DNA of 64,000 nucleotides from NCBI GenBank assembly GCA_033297075.1, contig MU858055.1:372001-436000 (forward strand). The letters are read 5' to 3'. Source of the stretch: Rhypophila decipiens. Lineage: Eukaryota; Ascomycota; Sordariomycetes; Sordariales; Naviculisporaceae. Position 1 is the stretch's first letter. Every line of letters begins with the position of its first letter. Below the pieces are notes generated by a model. That model saw only the letters and a list, made by a program, of their open reading frames with translations, was not told the DNA's origin and ran no database searches. Positions 22,129-32,962 of the stretch are shown here, one piece after another. Made by a program: the position numbers and the translations under genes.

Positions 22129-23391
22129 CCTGTCCTTGTGGCGTTGCTGACGCTGGGAATCCGGAGCCGAGTTGGGTGTTTGCGACGTCGACGACGGGCT
22201 CGTGTCGGGCTGGTAGATGGTGTAATGAGCAGTCGGCGAGGGTTGCCGACGGGAGGTATGGGCACGATCGAAGAGGACAGAGCCGGTGGTGACTGTTTTT
22301 CGTAGCAGAGCACGGGGATTTTGGGTTGGTGAAGTCGTCGCAGATGACTCGTGGGACGCCGTTTTTAAGGAGCAGAGATTGCCGAACGCAGTCTCTGCAG
22401 GAAAGGCTTTGGAAGAAGTCGGCCCTGCAGCCAGAAGGTTTGCTTGTAGCCGACCAAGTAGCGTCAGCGTATCGAGGTGCGGATCAGATTGGCCCGGGAC
22501 ATGCGCACGCAAATGATGGTGGGGGTCGGAAAGGTTGGCTCGTTGCAGTGTTGTTACCAGTAAGGAGGGATGGTAGAAGAGGGAGTTGCAAGTGGACTTC
22601 CAGAGGGCAGGCACCTATCCGTAGTTTGGTATGAGGAAAGGATAGCACCTATTTCTAATGTGCCGATGGCGCTTGAGGCTTTTGAGGGATAACTGATCGT
22701 CCTTACCGCGATGAACAGTTTCAGGTGGAGCCAGACAACTACACTACACGGACAGGGAATCATCCATGCAAGTCAAACAAGAAAAGTCGCTGTTGGGTCT
22801 TTATTTCAGACTGGCAGGTGATGATGGTGGGTGGCCAACAGTGGACGGCCCCGCCACCCCGCGCTACATGTCTCCGTTGTTGTCAAGCGCTTTCAGGGTG
22901 GGCCTGGAACCGGCTCGTTCCTGAATGTAAGGTACTTAAGACTTCACCACACAAGTACAGCTTCCAAAACATAAATGTCAGTCGTACTGGACATCTGCAA
23001 ATATCTTGGATATATTTAGATGTAGAGTCCCTCCTTTCCCGGACCCTTTGGTGGAATGCCGAAGCTGGAACCAGATGAATCATGAATACATCGTACCGCT
23101 GTGTCCACGTCGGCATACATGCCCATACATACCCCTTTTACGAATGCAGCGATGAAATAAATCACCAAACAATGAACAAACACGCCAACTAGTCTCGAAT
23201 AAGAGGTTTGAATGCACATGATGCCCGAGTAAGATATATAAATCTCGAATCCGTACAAAGTCTCACAGCGAGACAAGCAAATATGTATGCAAACAAGCCT
23301 GGCCAAATAACCACAACATCTGCATATTTGCTAGTATGCCTGCTTGCTTGCTTGGTCGCTCAACAAGAAAAAGGATAAAAGAAAACATTCA
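22129..23391. other. CDK promoter and 5' region
   Basis: Lies before the CDK start and after the end of the glutaminyl cyclase gene. The frame upstream of the CDK start is open without an ATG, but its composition is not protein-like. No separate gene is seen. Confidence 0.45.
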
Positions 23392-24734
23392 TCATAACCC
23401 CCTCATCCTCATCCTCGCCGGCCCTCTCGGCGCCTCTTGCCCCCGGACCGGCCCGTACGTCGTCCTCCTCTCCTCCCCGGCGGCCCTAGCCGCGTCCCTT
23501 TCCGCCGACGCCTCCGCAGTAGTCCCCGGCTCAGGCGGCTCAACCTCCATCATATCGAGCCACTCAAGCACAAAAGCAGTCATGAGCCTAGCCCAGTCCC
23601 TAACAGTCTTCATGTCCAAGTGCGGCCCATCATCCGCCATTGTATGCCACACCCTAGGAAACGGCGACGGAATCAGGTGCAACACCGGAGCACCCCTCGC
23701 CATAAACGGAACATGATCATCGCCCATTCCCACTTTGTAAAAATCCCTGGCCTCCTTGTCGGCTTCGGGAAAGATAGGTTTAGACGGTCTCGCCTCGGAG
23801 ATATTCAGGCTCTTGAGGCGGCCCTCGAGCGTCGCCAGTTTCTTGTATGCCCAGTGGGTAGTCAGGAAATACGACGGGATCGAAGTATCTGCTGATCCTA
23901 GCAGGTCGAGGAGCACAAACAGCGATACCTGTTGGAGCGGGTTCCGGAAGTTGGATTTCGGTTCGTATGGTGTGTTTTCCCATTCCGCAGCCAGGGCCCT
24001 ATTCAATCCTTCGTTAGCATCGCATCACAACCAAGATACTCGAACAGAAAGCAGACTCACCGAGCACCATACAAACTATCCGTATCAGTCCAACTCACAA
24101 ACGCCTCCTCCCCGTCCAAAAACAAAATCTGCACCCCCATGTCCTCCTCCGGTGTGCCCCCCTCCCCAGCAATATTCATCTCCTGATACATCTGCGTCAA
24201 ATACTTGTCAATCGCCCTGGCAACAAACATCAACACGGCGCAAGGCGCAGCACTATCAATCGCCCCGATGAAACCCTTCGGCTCGATTTTACTGTCATAA
24301 TGCGCCACAAGCGTCAACAAGCTACTCTGCCCGGGCTTCGTCCACGGCGGAGTCCGTCGAAAGATGAGGTTGTTAAACGGAATCTGCTTGTCCCCTGTCG
24401 CGGGTGTTGTCGAGGTCGAGTTCTGCCATATAACGTTCCACATTGGCAGCCATCGCTGGAAATACGTGACGATGTGTTCTTGCGCCTTCTTTTGCCCTGG
24501 GGTCCCGGGGACTCGGGGGATTAGGAGGGGGGCGAGGAGTTCCCCGTTGTGGATGTCAAAGTCGTCGGCGTCTACGGCGGGCATTTGTCGTAGAAAGTTG
24601 TCGGATAGGTCCTTGTATGCTTTTGTTGGTGAGGGCCCGAAGGATACGAGGATTAGGACGACGAGGGAAAAGAAGATGGTAGAAAAGGTTGGTATCCTCC
24701 TCCTCCGCGGTATCCTTGCCCTCTGGGACTCCAT
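23392..24734 (-). CDS. Glutaminyl-peptide cyclotransferase (M28 family)
   Basis: Two exons on the minus strand, 24734-24061 and 23998-23392, give 426 residues. A basic N-terminus and one hydrophobic segment (residues about 15-33) form a signal anchor or signal peptide. The zinc-enzyme motifs of glutaminyl cyclases are in order: LVAHYDSK near 142-149, GAIDSAAPCA with Asp160 as a zinc ligand, FLDGEEAF with Glu209/Glu210, and GDDHVPF in exon 2 with the His ligand. The enzyme turns N-terminal Gln into pyroglutamate on secreted or Golgi proteins. Length fits the animal enzyme plus a charged tail of about 60 residues. One N-glycosylation site (NST) lies near 105. Confidence 0.9.
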
Positions 24735-25102
24735 TGTGAACGATGAGGACGATGTCGGGAAAATCGATATATGTTACGTCTTTTGGTCCGGCCCGGCGTC
24801 TTCTTCCCAGCACCTAGGTATGTAGGTATACGCCCTACCCGCCCCGGGGTGAGCTTAAACAGCACTCGATCGAATCGACCCGCCGACCGAACTTTAAGAA
24901 AACGTAACCGTCGTTATATATTCGTTGATATTCGATCCGGAATCATTGATATGCCATTTGGTATAAGTCGTGGTAGCGCAAAAGGCCAAGTATCACCCAA
25001 GGTTTGGAGTATCGCGCCGCAGAGGTAGCAAAGACAATCGCCAAAAAAAAAAAAAAAGGTCTCTGATCGGCTGCCGAGATGTCCAAGTTGTCAAGCGTTG
25101 CA
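24735..25102. other. Glutaminyl cyclase promoter region
   Basis: No gene seen. A run of A (about 25047-25060) and simple DNA occur here. Confidence 0.4.
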
Positions 25103-25434
25103 CTAGAACAGAAAGCTGAACATCAATCTTAATCGTGAGATCCGTGTAATTCGATTCGAAAGACGTTGGAAGAGGATTCCATGCATCCGCAGCTCCCACT
25201 CTGGAATCGTGTCAGCATCGACAACATCCAGACAAGAGACAGACGCACCCTGCAGTGGTGGTACCTGGCTCACGCCGCCTTCCAAATTTGTAACATCTGG
25301 AACAAACGCCGCCGCTCGATACTCGATCATGATTGGTCGGATGAAGCTCCCCACACTGGGGTCGACCCCAAGATCGGCATTCCAGGGTTCTCCTCCATCA
25401 GGGGCCTTGATCTTGGACCACCTTGAAAATCGAT
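25103..25434 (-). other. Possible exon or gene remnant of unknown family
   Basis: From a CTTTTCAG acceptor-like site at 25435-25442, a minus-strand frame runs to about 25249 with a protein-like sequence (WNADLGVDPSVGSFIRPIM, then EYRAAAFVPDVTNLEGG). It has donor-like sites GTGAGC at 25273 and GTGCGT at 25248, and an acceptor TTCCAG near 25190. Downstream frames all soon degrade into low-quality sequence or stop. There is no ATG in this frame upstream. It may be an internal exon of a gene I cannot complete, or a decayed copy. I do not recognise the family. Confidence 0.3.
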
Positions 25435-26094
25435 CTGAAAAGCCCTTTCATCTAAATATGTCTATTCACATAAACATATTCAGGTATTTCAGTTTCACAT
25501 TCAACAATGGAAAACTTGGGTTTATAGGGAATACCATCAAGTCTTAATCCAATCACTTGTTTGTTACAAGATTTACGAAGTGACCAATGTCACCAACCAT
25601 TGCTCAGTTGCCTCTTCACACTCGATCCTCTTGACCTGAGTTCAGGTAGTATCTACTGCCTCCTCAATCATATCAAATACAACTGCTGCTCTTTTGGAGC
25701 CTGATTACTTCCTCGCTGGAAACCCCGCCTCCCAACCCGTACGATGCTCCCATCACCTATCGGATTCCTCGCCGCTATTCTGTGTCCTGGTGGTATCACA
25801 TGCAAACAAAGACCAAAATGACAAATGCACCAAGATAATTATACAATATTATCACTCCAACCATGACCGGCAGAAAAAATCATCACCGCTTGACGGCCTT
25901 GTAAGGAAGGACACCTCGTTATGGTATATAAATGACGAGTATTCGAAAGCCAACACAAAACGCCCTAGAATCTCTCCCACCAGAGTCGCGCCAAGTGCAA
26001 ATGCAATCGACAAAAAAGGGTCAAAACAACGAAAGAGAAAACCATCGCCCAATCCGGAACCCAACATGGACTGCATGAGTCCGCGCACGGATGA
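25435..26094. other. Intergenic region
   Basis: No gene could be supported; a plus-strand frame at 25694-26203 overlaps the next gene and looks like an antisense shadow. Confidence 0.4.
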
Positions 26095-27954
26095 TCATGT
26101 TCCCCTGCCAGCACGTCTTCGTTCCATTGCCTCCTCCAATGCCAGCCGCTCTGTGAAGCTCCTTGGGGTGCCCGCAAGATTCCTAGTAAGATTCGCGCGG
26201 TAACTACCCATGTCGGCCGTATCGACACCGGTCCGCCCGTCGATTCCGCCAACAAAAGGATGTGGGACATCGTCCATACTGGCAATTTCGTCGTAGAGTC
26301 TCGGGTTACTGATCGGGCTGATCATTACTGAATGTCCTTTGTACGATCCAACCGAATGGCTGAAGAGAGCTGCAGACGGCGAGACCGCCGGCAGTGCCAC
26401 CGGAGGTTCCTCTGGCGAGGCAGGTTCACCTGGCCCGGCCACGCTGGTAGAGACTCCCCGTGGCCGCTCAGGCGCCCTTCCTACCTCGTCATCTCCATCG
26501 GCATCTGTACCGTACTTCTTGACCTTCGATCGGTTTCGAGTATCTGAGCTTCCATCTCCTTCCTCTTCGAAATTGAACAGAGGATCTTCGTCTTCGGCGT
26601 GGGACGGCATTTCATGATTGCGACTCGCCGATCGGTTCGAGCCAGAAAGGGGCGATTTCTTCAGGCGTCCATGAGAACCGTTGTCTCCCATGTCCTGGAA
26701 CGACACAGATTTCGTAGCCGAGGGTGGCACGACTGGTGATCGGGCAACCGGAGAAGTCGTCTTGGGAGATTTCGGTTTTATCGAAAGAAACTCCTCATCA
26801 GAAGACTCGTCTTCGTCGTGGCTATGGGTTCCAATTCGGCCTGATGCATCTGAATCGGGAACGGGAACGGGCTTTGGGGGAGGTGCGGTCGGTCGGACAG
26901 ACACCTTTAGTTCGGGTTTCGCTGGAGTAACCGCCTTCTCCGTTGTGGCTGGTTTCGAGGACGGATCCATCACGTCATCACCATTCATCTTTGCCGGCTC
27001 GTCGGGTTCAGAGTTGACCATTGTCCAAACCGTCCCGTCCGATTCTAACGGACTACGAGTGAGTGCTTGGAGTGCCTGGGTGGAAGAAACCTTTTTAGGT
27101 CGTGGCAAAAAGTCCTCCTCGCCTTCAACATCAAGCAACGAGGTCCCTGTGTACGCCGATGACTCATCCTCCAAGGCTATGGCTGACGTTTCGGGGACCG
27201 ACTCAGCCACTGGGCTCGAAGGCCCATCGGACCCACCAACAGTTCCAGGCACGACTGTTTCTTCAGGAGAAACCGACGGTAGCACTTCAGACCCCTGAAA
27301 ATCAAAGCGCACCCTTCGTGGACTGCCTTTGGTCGAGCTCGATGTTCGCCGGAGCGCACTTCTCCGCACCTTGGTGTCACTGATGGTAGAGTCGATAGAT
27401 GACGACCGATCTGTCAGACGTCGGAGGGGCTGAGGCCGAGGGTCAGCGCTTTTCTTCGCCCTGGCTTCCTCCGCTTTCCTTACATTCTCGACCGACAGAG
27501 GAAACGAAGGTCCCGGAGGCATTGGTGACGAAGGCGACGAGGTAGAGCTCCCATCAAGCAAGGGGAGGTAGCTCGGGGTAAAGACGCCCTGGAACTCTTT
27601 CTCTCGATCATGCGGACTCCTCAAGCCCTCCTTAGGGACTCCCGAAGTATGATAGAGGATTGGTGGGGGGGATTTCCGGCCATCTCTGAGCTTGCGGTCT
27701 ACCGGGGCGTCGTCGGTGGGCGACGGGGCGTCATCTTGGCCCGTCAAAGGGAGGTTGAGTGCTGGATACTTGTGCATTGACTCAGCAATGACGCGCGACA
27801 CCTGGGTTGAGACATGGTCGGGGTAGTCTTTTAGGCAGGCGTCCATATGGCGCCGGAACTCGGCGATTATGTCCTTCTGGTAGGCGGCAACCTTGCCGTT
27901 TAGCTCGTCGAGCTTCCCGTATAGTTCTGACACAAGCCTCGCTGTGTCGTCCAT
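26095..27954 (-). CDS. Unknown disordered protein with PP1-docking-like motifs
   Basis: One exon, 619 residues. The first 65 residues are helical (VSELYGKLDELNGKVAAYQK). Most of the rest is Ser/Pro/Asp-rich and predicted disordered. The final 100 residues hold a denser block (YKGHSVMISPISNPRLYDEI, then DVPHPFVGGIDG) that looks conserved. Two sites fit the RVxF type of protein phosphatase 1 docking motif: RRVRF near residue 215 and KSVSF near residue 425. That reading is inference: RVxF-like strings are common in disordered basic proteins. No enzyme domain, signal peptide or membrane segment is seen. I do not recognise the family. Confidence 0.75.
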   Translation of the reverse strand: MDDTARLVSELYGKLDELNGKVAAYQKDIIAEFRRHMDACLKDYPDHVSTQVSRVIAESMHKYPALNLPLTGQDDAPSPTDDAPVDRKLRDGRKSPPPILYHTSGVPKEGLRSPHDREKEFQGVFTPSYLPLLDGSSTSSPSSPMPPGPSFPLSVENVRKAEEARAKKSADPRPQPLRRLTDRSSSIDSTISDTKVRRSALRRTSSSTKGSPRRVRFDFQGSEVLPSVSPEETVVPGTVGGSDGPSSPVAESVPETSAIALEDESSAYTGTSLLDVEGEEDFLPRPKKVSSTQALQALTRSPLESDGTVWTMVNSEPDEPAKMNGDDVMDPSSKPATTEKAVTPAKPELKVSVRPTAPPPKPVPVPDSDASGRIGTHSHDEDESSDEEFLSIKPKSPKTTSPVARSPVVPPSATKSVSFQDMGDNGSHGRLKKSPLSGSNRSASRNHEMPSHAEDEDPLFNFEEEGDGSSDTRNRSKVKKYGTDADGDDEVGRAPERPRGVSTSVAGPGEPASPEEPPVALPAVSPSAALFSHSVGSYKGHSVMISPISNPRLYDEIASMDDVPHPFVGGIDGRTGVDTADMGSYRANLTRNLAGTPRSFTERLALEEAMERRRAGRGT

Positions 27955-30900
27955 GATTACGGGCTGCTCAGTGAGTTCGGTTGGATCAGAGAGAAGGCGA
28001 GCGCGTGACGTGATTGATAAACAGTAGATTGGGTTCTCGGCTCATGCATGGTTGGTCCCCAAGAGCTTGAGCCAAAACTTTGTGCGCCCGGGCTTCTTGA
28101 ACGTCCAAACCTTACGGTAAAATCTGCAATCGCTGACCGGTACGTGAGAAGAGCAAAAAAGGGCTTTCGGGCGAGTGGTAATGGCCGAAAGGGGCAGCGA
28201 AAAAGAGCCGCACTGGAATTGAGACTTTGGCCGTGGTTAGAACCGAGAAGTGCAGAGGTTTTGTGCGCTCAAAGCGAATTGGCGGTTTTTGGTGTGTTCT
28301 GGATCATCAGAGTAGTGGTGAAGTAACCACATCAAGCTACCCAAGTGGAGGGCAAGCTGCCTGTAAACTTATCCGTATTGTACCTGTCGTACTTGAGGAT
28401 GCTGTACGGTACCTCGAGGTTCCAGATCGTTGACGTCCCGATGGGACTTGGCCAAGCAGTAAGCGGTGTACGAAATACTGCGTGGGGATGGTGGTGCAGT
28501 GACTGGTGACAGGAAAGTTGGATGGGTGTCTGGTTCTGGCGGGCGGGCGTAGTGTACTTTCTCACCTGCAGAGAACCACTGCGCTTACTTGCGGCAAATC
28601 GGTTATGGGACCGGGGAATGTAAATTGCAGGCTTGGATCCGGTATCCGGACTTGACAGCGATTGAGTTACATCACAAGGGAAGGTCTTGACGAGAAAGCA
28701 GCACTTGATGCTGGAAAGTGTCCAGAGACTTCCGTGGTCGGCAGGGCAAGCAATCCTTATCAATGGCGCTTGGATTTTGAGATGGCTGGTGACTCAGTCA
28801 AAGGCTCAAAGCCAATGGTTGAAAGCGGGTTTTAAAGAACGTTGCCCCGAAGTGGGATGAGTATGGAGCCGTCAATGGTGGAGACTTTAGTGCCAGTGCC
28901 CCGGTAAGCCAGAAGTGCCAGCAGTCGATTGGCGATCCGGCACCCGACAGCGCGTGGGAACCCCCCTGCTTGCAGACTCCTCAGAAGCCCATTGGCCGAG
29001 GGTCTCCAGAGTATCCGCAACGTCAACTCGACCGTCAACTCACGACGACAACTCGGTCATGCTTGTTCTACACTGCGGCACACCTTTCCAGATACAGATA
29101 TCCGGTGATATCTCACCATGGAGAGTGATACCTCACAATCGCTCAATGATATCAAACTAGGCCGGTACCATAGTCCGCTACTATCGACAGTCCTCAAAAA
29201 CAGCGCCGGAAATCGCTGCATGTGACAGCATGTGCCGTCCAAGTTGAGCCGTCGAATATCTATAATAAAACCGAGTCGTGAGCCTAGCATGGCCCGCACC
29301 GCATTACAATGCCAATTGTCCACCAAATGGAGCACTGTAGGTGAAAACTTGTGCGACTTCGGCTTGACAGCCTGACATGCAGGCGCGGGTGTCGGCTGTT
29401 GCACACACACACGCAGCCGGCTCTTCAATCTATACCTCTCCCGTCCCGTATGGCGGCATGCCGAGAATGTGCAAGCTTCCGATGCCCTCGGATCTACCCA
29501 ACTCGCCGACGCGCATAGTCAGCTTTCAGGCTATGGCAGGTGCCGAATATGATATGCTGCTATCACCAGCAACCCCTCTTTCGAACGCTGATTGGATCAC
29601 TGCATGCTTTCACATCTTCCCTTTTTATTTTTTCGGTCCTTTCTATGTTCTGATCGATGTTTCTCGATTCGCGCGTTTTCGTGGTAAGAAGTCAATCGAT
29701 GAGCTGCCCGCTGAGTCCTCCCGGTGAGTGCTCTTGCGTTTTGAGGAGTTCATCCACGTGTTCAAGCTCTTTTCTGCGCGGCTGGTGGAGGGGATCGGTG
29801 AGGAGGAAAGTTCAAGCATAATTCCCTTTCATTGGCGAAGGAACTTCATGGCCCCTTCCACAGAACATAATCCATGTCTGTTTTAGGAAGGATTGTGAAA
29901 CAAATCTACCGTATACGTCACACTAGCAACGGTTCGAACGTGGCGTTGTTTTTGCCCCTGAGTTTCTTGTCAACTACTGAGTCCCATGATGTCTTATTCT
30001 GAATATATCACAGGTCTTTGTTTGCTAACCAAATCCCACGCAGTACGAGAGTTCGTCATCATAGTACACCAACGAAACACAAAGTGCCAACACTAAGCAT
30101 TATAAGGATGTCAATCCCATTCTTCTTGCGCCTGGTACCTTCCGAGATGGTCCAACGTCGTCCAATTCACAAATGACGATACTTATTGCGACAGGCCCAA
30201 ATCTAGACAGGCAAGAGCAAACAATGCCCCCTCTGTTCATCTTCCCGCTCCACTATCAACGTCCATAATGGGAGCCTCTCCCGATCTTCAGCAAACGAAA
30301 TAATAGTAAATCGATGCCTCCTTCCCAGTTTGTTGGTTTTGTTCATCTTTTTTGCGCACATACATCTTTCCAGGTCGAGATTCAGGAGCCCGTCCCGTTG
30401 GTGCCAAGGAATTGCTTGCCGAGCAATAGTTAAGGGCCAGAATATCTGAAAAGCGAGACGAGGCAATTGGCGTCAGGTGCTATGGTGTGTATCGACTGGT
30501 TACCATCCGATTGTGGGGAAGAAGGCCGTGTCGACCAGTGTCAACATTTTTAGACTAGTCAAGGAAACACGTCGGAGTTACTTGACGGACCTGGCTCTGC
30601 CATACGGTTGGCAAGTCCTTCATATACTTCCCCAGACAAGCCTGGACCTTGTGCCTCGGGGGTTTGAGTCAAGGATGGCAGTTTCTGGAGTGGCCGAAGA
30701 CAACTTATGCCAAGTATAAGGTTCTGAGCAGACTTGATGTTTAGATCGGACGAGTCTCTCGAGATATTCGTTGGTGACGGCTATCTAAGCTTTATGAGCT
30801 TGGCTTGGCGGTGCCCTCACGACCATTTTGGATCCACCGAGATACGCCGTCCAAGCTGCCGTCAACGTTTATGATGATACGAGCCCAATGGCCAGGGTTA

Positions 30901-31251
30901 TTCCACCGGTCCGGCGGAGTCCACACCGTTGACATGATGTCTGGCTCCTTCTTTTTGAAGAAGTTTCCATCCAAACCTTCATAATGGTCTTGTTGAGGAA
31001 GCCGTGGACTCCGTCGAGTATCAAGATGGCAGGCACAGCTTCACCTTCATCTGGAAGTCAAGTGGGACAATATCACAGACCACCAAAGTCCGGCCGAAAT
31101 TATTTAACCACACTCTTCTCCATTTCTTTTCCCCTCTCGCACTCTCTTTCTGTGTACCACCAAGGCAACTCAGTCACCCTCAAATCCCAGAACGCTCTTG
31201 CCACCTCTTTCTCAACTCTCCATACATGACCTCTTTCCTGTATTCTCCAAG
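27955..31251. other. Gene-poor stretch of 3.3 kb
   Basis: Between the minus-strand unknown gene and the secreted-protein gene I find only short frames without family features. A minus-strand frame at 30792-30974 (TVWTPPDRWNNPGHWARI) reads protein-like but cannot be extended into a gene. Transposon ends, target duplications and transfer RNA boxes were looked for and not seen. The last 300 bases are probably the 5' region of the next gene. Confidence 0.4.
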
Positions 31252-31916
31252 ATGAGATTCCTCAACCTTGTCTCGCTACTACCTGTCCTCGCCAGCGTCT
31301 GCCACTCGTCAATCCTGGAGCCCAGAGTCCCTGCCGGCTCACCCAATGGCATCTACATTTTCCAACCCTCACCCAGTGAGGATGGAACCTGGAACCTCAC
31401 AACGATCCCAGGCTACCCACTGAAATCCGGCACAACTCCTCGTACCGTCACCCATCCCATCCCCATTGGCCCAGCCTCTGCTCCCCGGGGCAAGACCACC
31501 AAGCACCTCAGCAAGCGCGCCTACTGGGGATCAACAGGGCACACCATCGCCAGCGCAAAGGACCTCAAAGATGCGACCATGATGTGGAAAGACTTCTTCA
31601 TCAGTGGGCAAGAAGTGGACAAGCGTTCCGTCACAGTCTTTATTGTAAACGACGCTCAGATTGCTGCTTGTAACTATAAACGTGAGTGCCCGGAGCGAAA
31701 CTTGCAAGGTTCTTTTTCTGACCATCATTTCTAGACTACGAGGGTAGTGGCGTGGTCCACTGGTGGCTTGTGGACGACTTCAACGGTATCATGGATGACA
31801 CCTACGGCCCGTTGAGCACGGGCTGGGTTCATTATGACGACTCTTTCGATTGGTCTTTTTGGCGCGATGTGCCGGGGACCATCTACTGTGATAATCTACA
31901 TGGCAATTACAGGTAG
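31252..31916 (+). CDS. Small secreted protein with propeptide-like Kex2 sites
   Basis: Two exons, 31252-31681 and 31735-31916, give 203 residues. A signal peptide (MRFLNLVSLLPVLASVCHSS) starts at the ATG at 31252; an earlier frame at 31198 would bury it. After a Pro/Thr-rich pro-region come dibasic sites HLSKR/A near residue 89 and VDKR/S near 125, typical for Kex2 cleavage. The rest is rich in Trp and Asp, with WW, DWSFW and a Cys pair (AACNY, IYCDN) that may make one disulfide. I do not recognise the family. The pattern suits a small secreted effector-like or cell-wall protein (inference). Confidence 0.7.
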
Positions 31917-32962
31917 AGGGAAGCCTTTCTAGAGGCGAGAGAGACGATTTGGCTAATTTTCTCCATTGGTTTCTTGAAGGCATGTACCTGGTCTGATGAG
32001 CTGACTCAAGTGCCAAGGATATACCTTCATGGTATTTGAGATAGAGAACGGCAGTGAGCTCACTCGTGGGTCATACACAGGTTGCCCCCCCATTATTACC
32101 AGGCCAGTGATATAGACAATTAGTCTAAAGGACAAAGCAACACCTGCTCATTTTGCTTGCCTCTAGCAATAACTCTATGCTGTTTCCTTCCATCATTACA
32201 AAATGCGGTTGCTTTGGGACGTGCCTGAACCATGCCGTATCTTGTTCCTTGAACCTGCCATCATTCCCAGTCGCCCACGCTATGGTTTCCAGGCTTTCTC
32301 CTCAGATTTCATTGACCTAGGAACTTGGCTCACCGCCCACTCTTTGCGTGTCTTGTAGACGCTCCGGGTGCTCGTTCGCCTTCAACCCGTTAATGAGGAT
32401 GTAGCAGTCGCTTTGTGATTCGGATGCTTGTCCAACCTGCCGACGTGGATAGTTCTACGCGCAGTTACGCTCTCTCTTGGTTCTTTGTTTACGGCCTTGA
32501 AAATATAAAGCATCGTATTCGTTGCTAACTTTGAGAATCTTTGAGGCTCCAATACCTAAGGTAACTAGCCTGGGGTGGTGAGAAAACTTCCAGGTCCACA
32601 GATGTCCTCTGAGAAGGTGCTACTCGCAAATGAAAGCCCCAGTGATAACTCGAGGTCTATCTAGATAAAGAAATGACTCGAAAATAAATGAAACAAAAAG
32701 AAATCCATCGCCAATTTTGCGTCAACTAGTCCCTTGAAAGGATAAAATAAAAGAAATTGCCGGCCGTTAGATCCATCGTCTTATGATGAGAAAATGATCA
32801 GGTCCAATATAATCGTCGAGTTTTCGTGTTCCCATGACACGGATCCCGTAGCATAAGTTCCATGACGAAAAGAAAAAGAAAGAAAAAGGGAACAAATGAA
32901 AGGGTTGCAATATGAACGCAATCGTTTCCAGCTCAAGAAGTGTCTGGCAAGCCTGGTGCGTC
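31917..32962. other. Convergent 3' region
   Basis: No gene is seen between the secreted protein and the GTPase gene, which end toward each other. The last 300 bases are A-rich. Confidence 0.45.

Noticed and set aside
29928..29945. B-box-like GGTTCGAAC
   Set aside because: No cloverleaf can be drawn around it.
30792..30974. Small minus-strand frame TVWTPPDRWNNPGHWARI
   Set aside because: No start context, no continuing exon and no family match.
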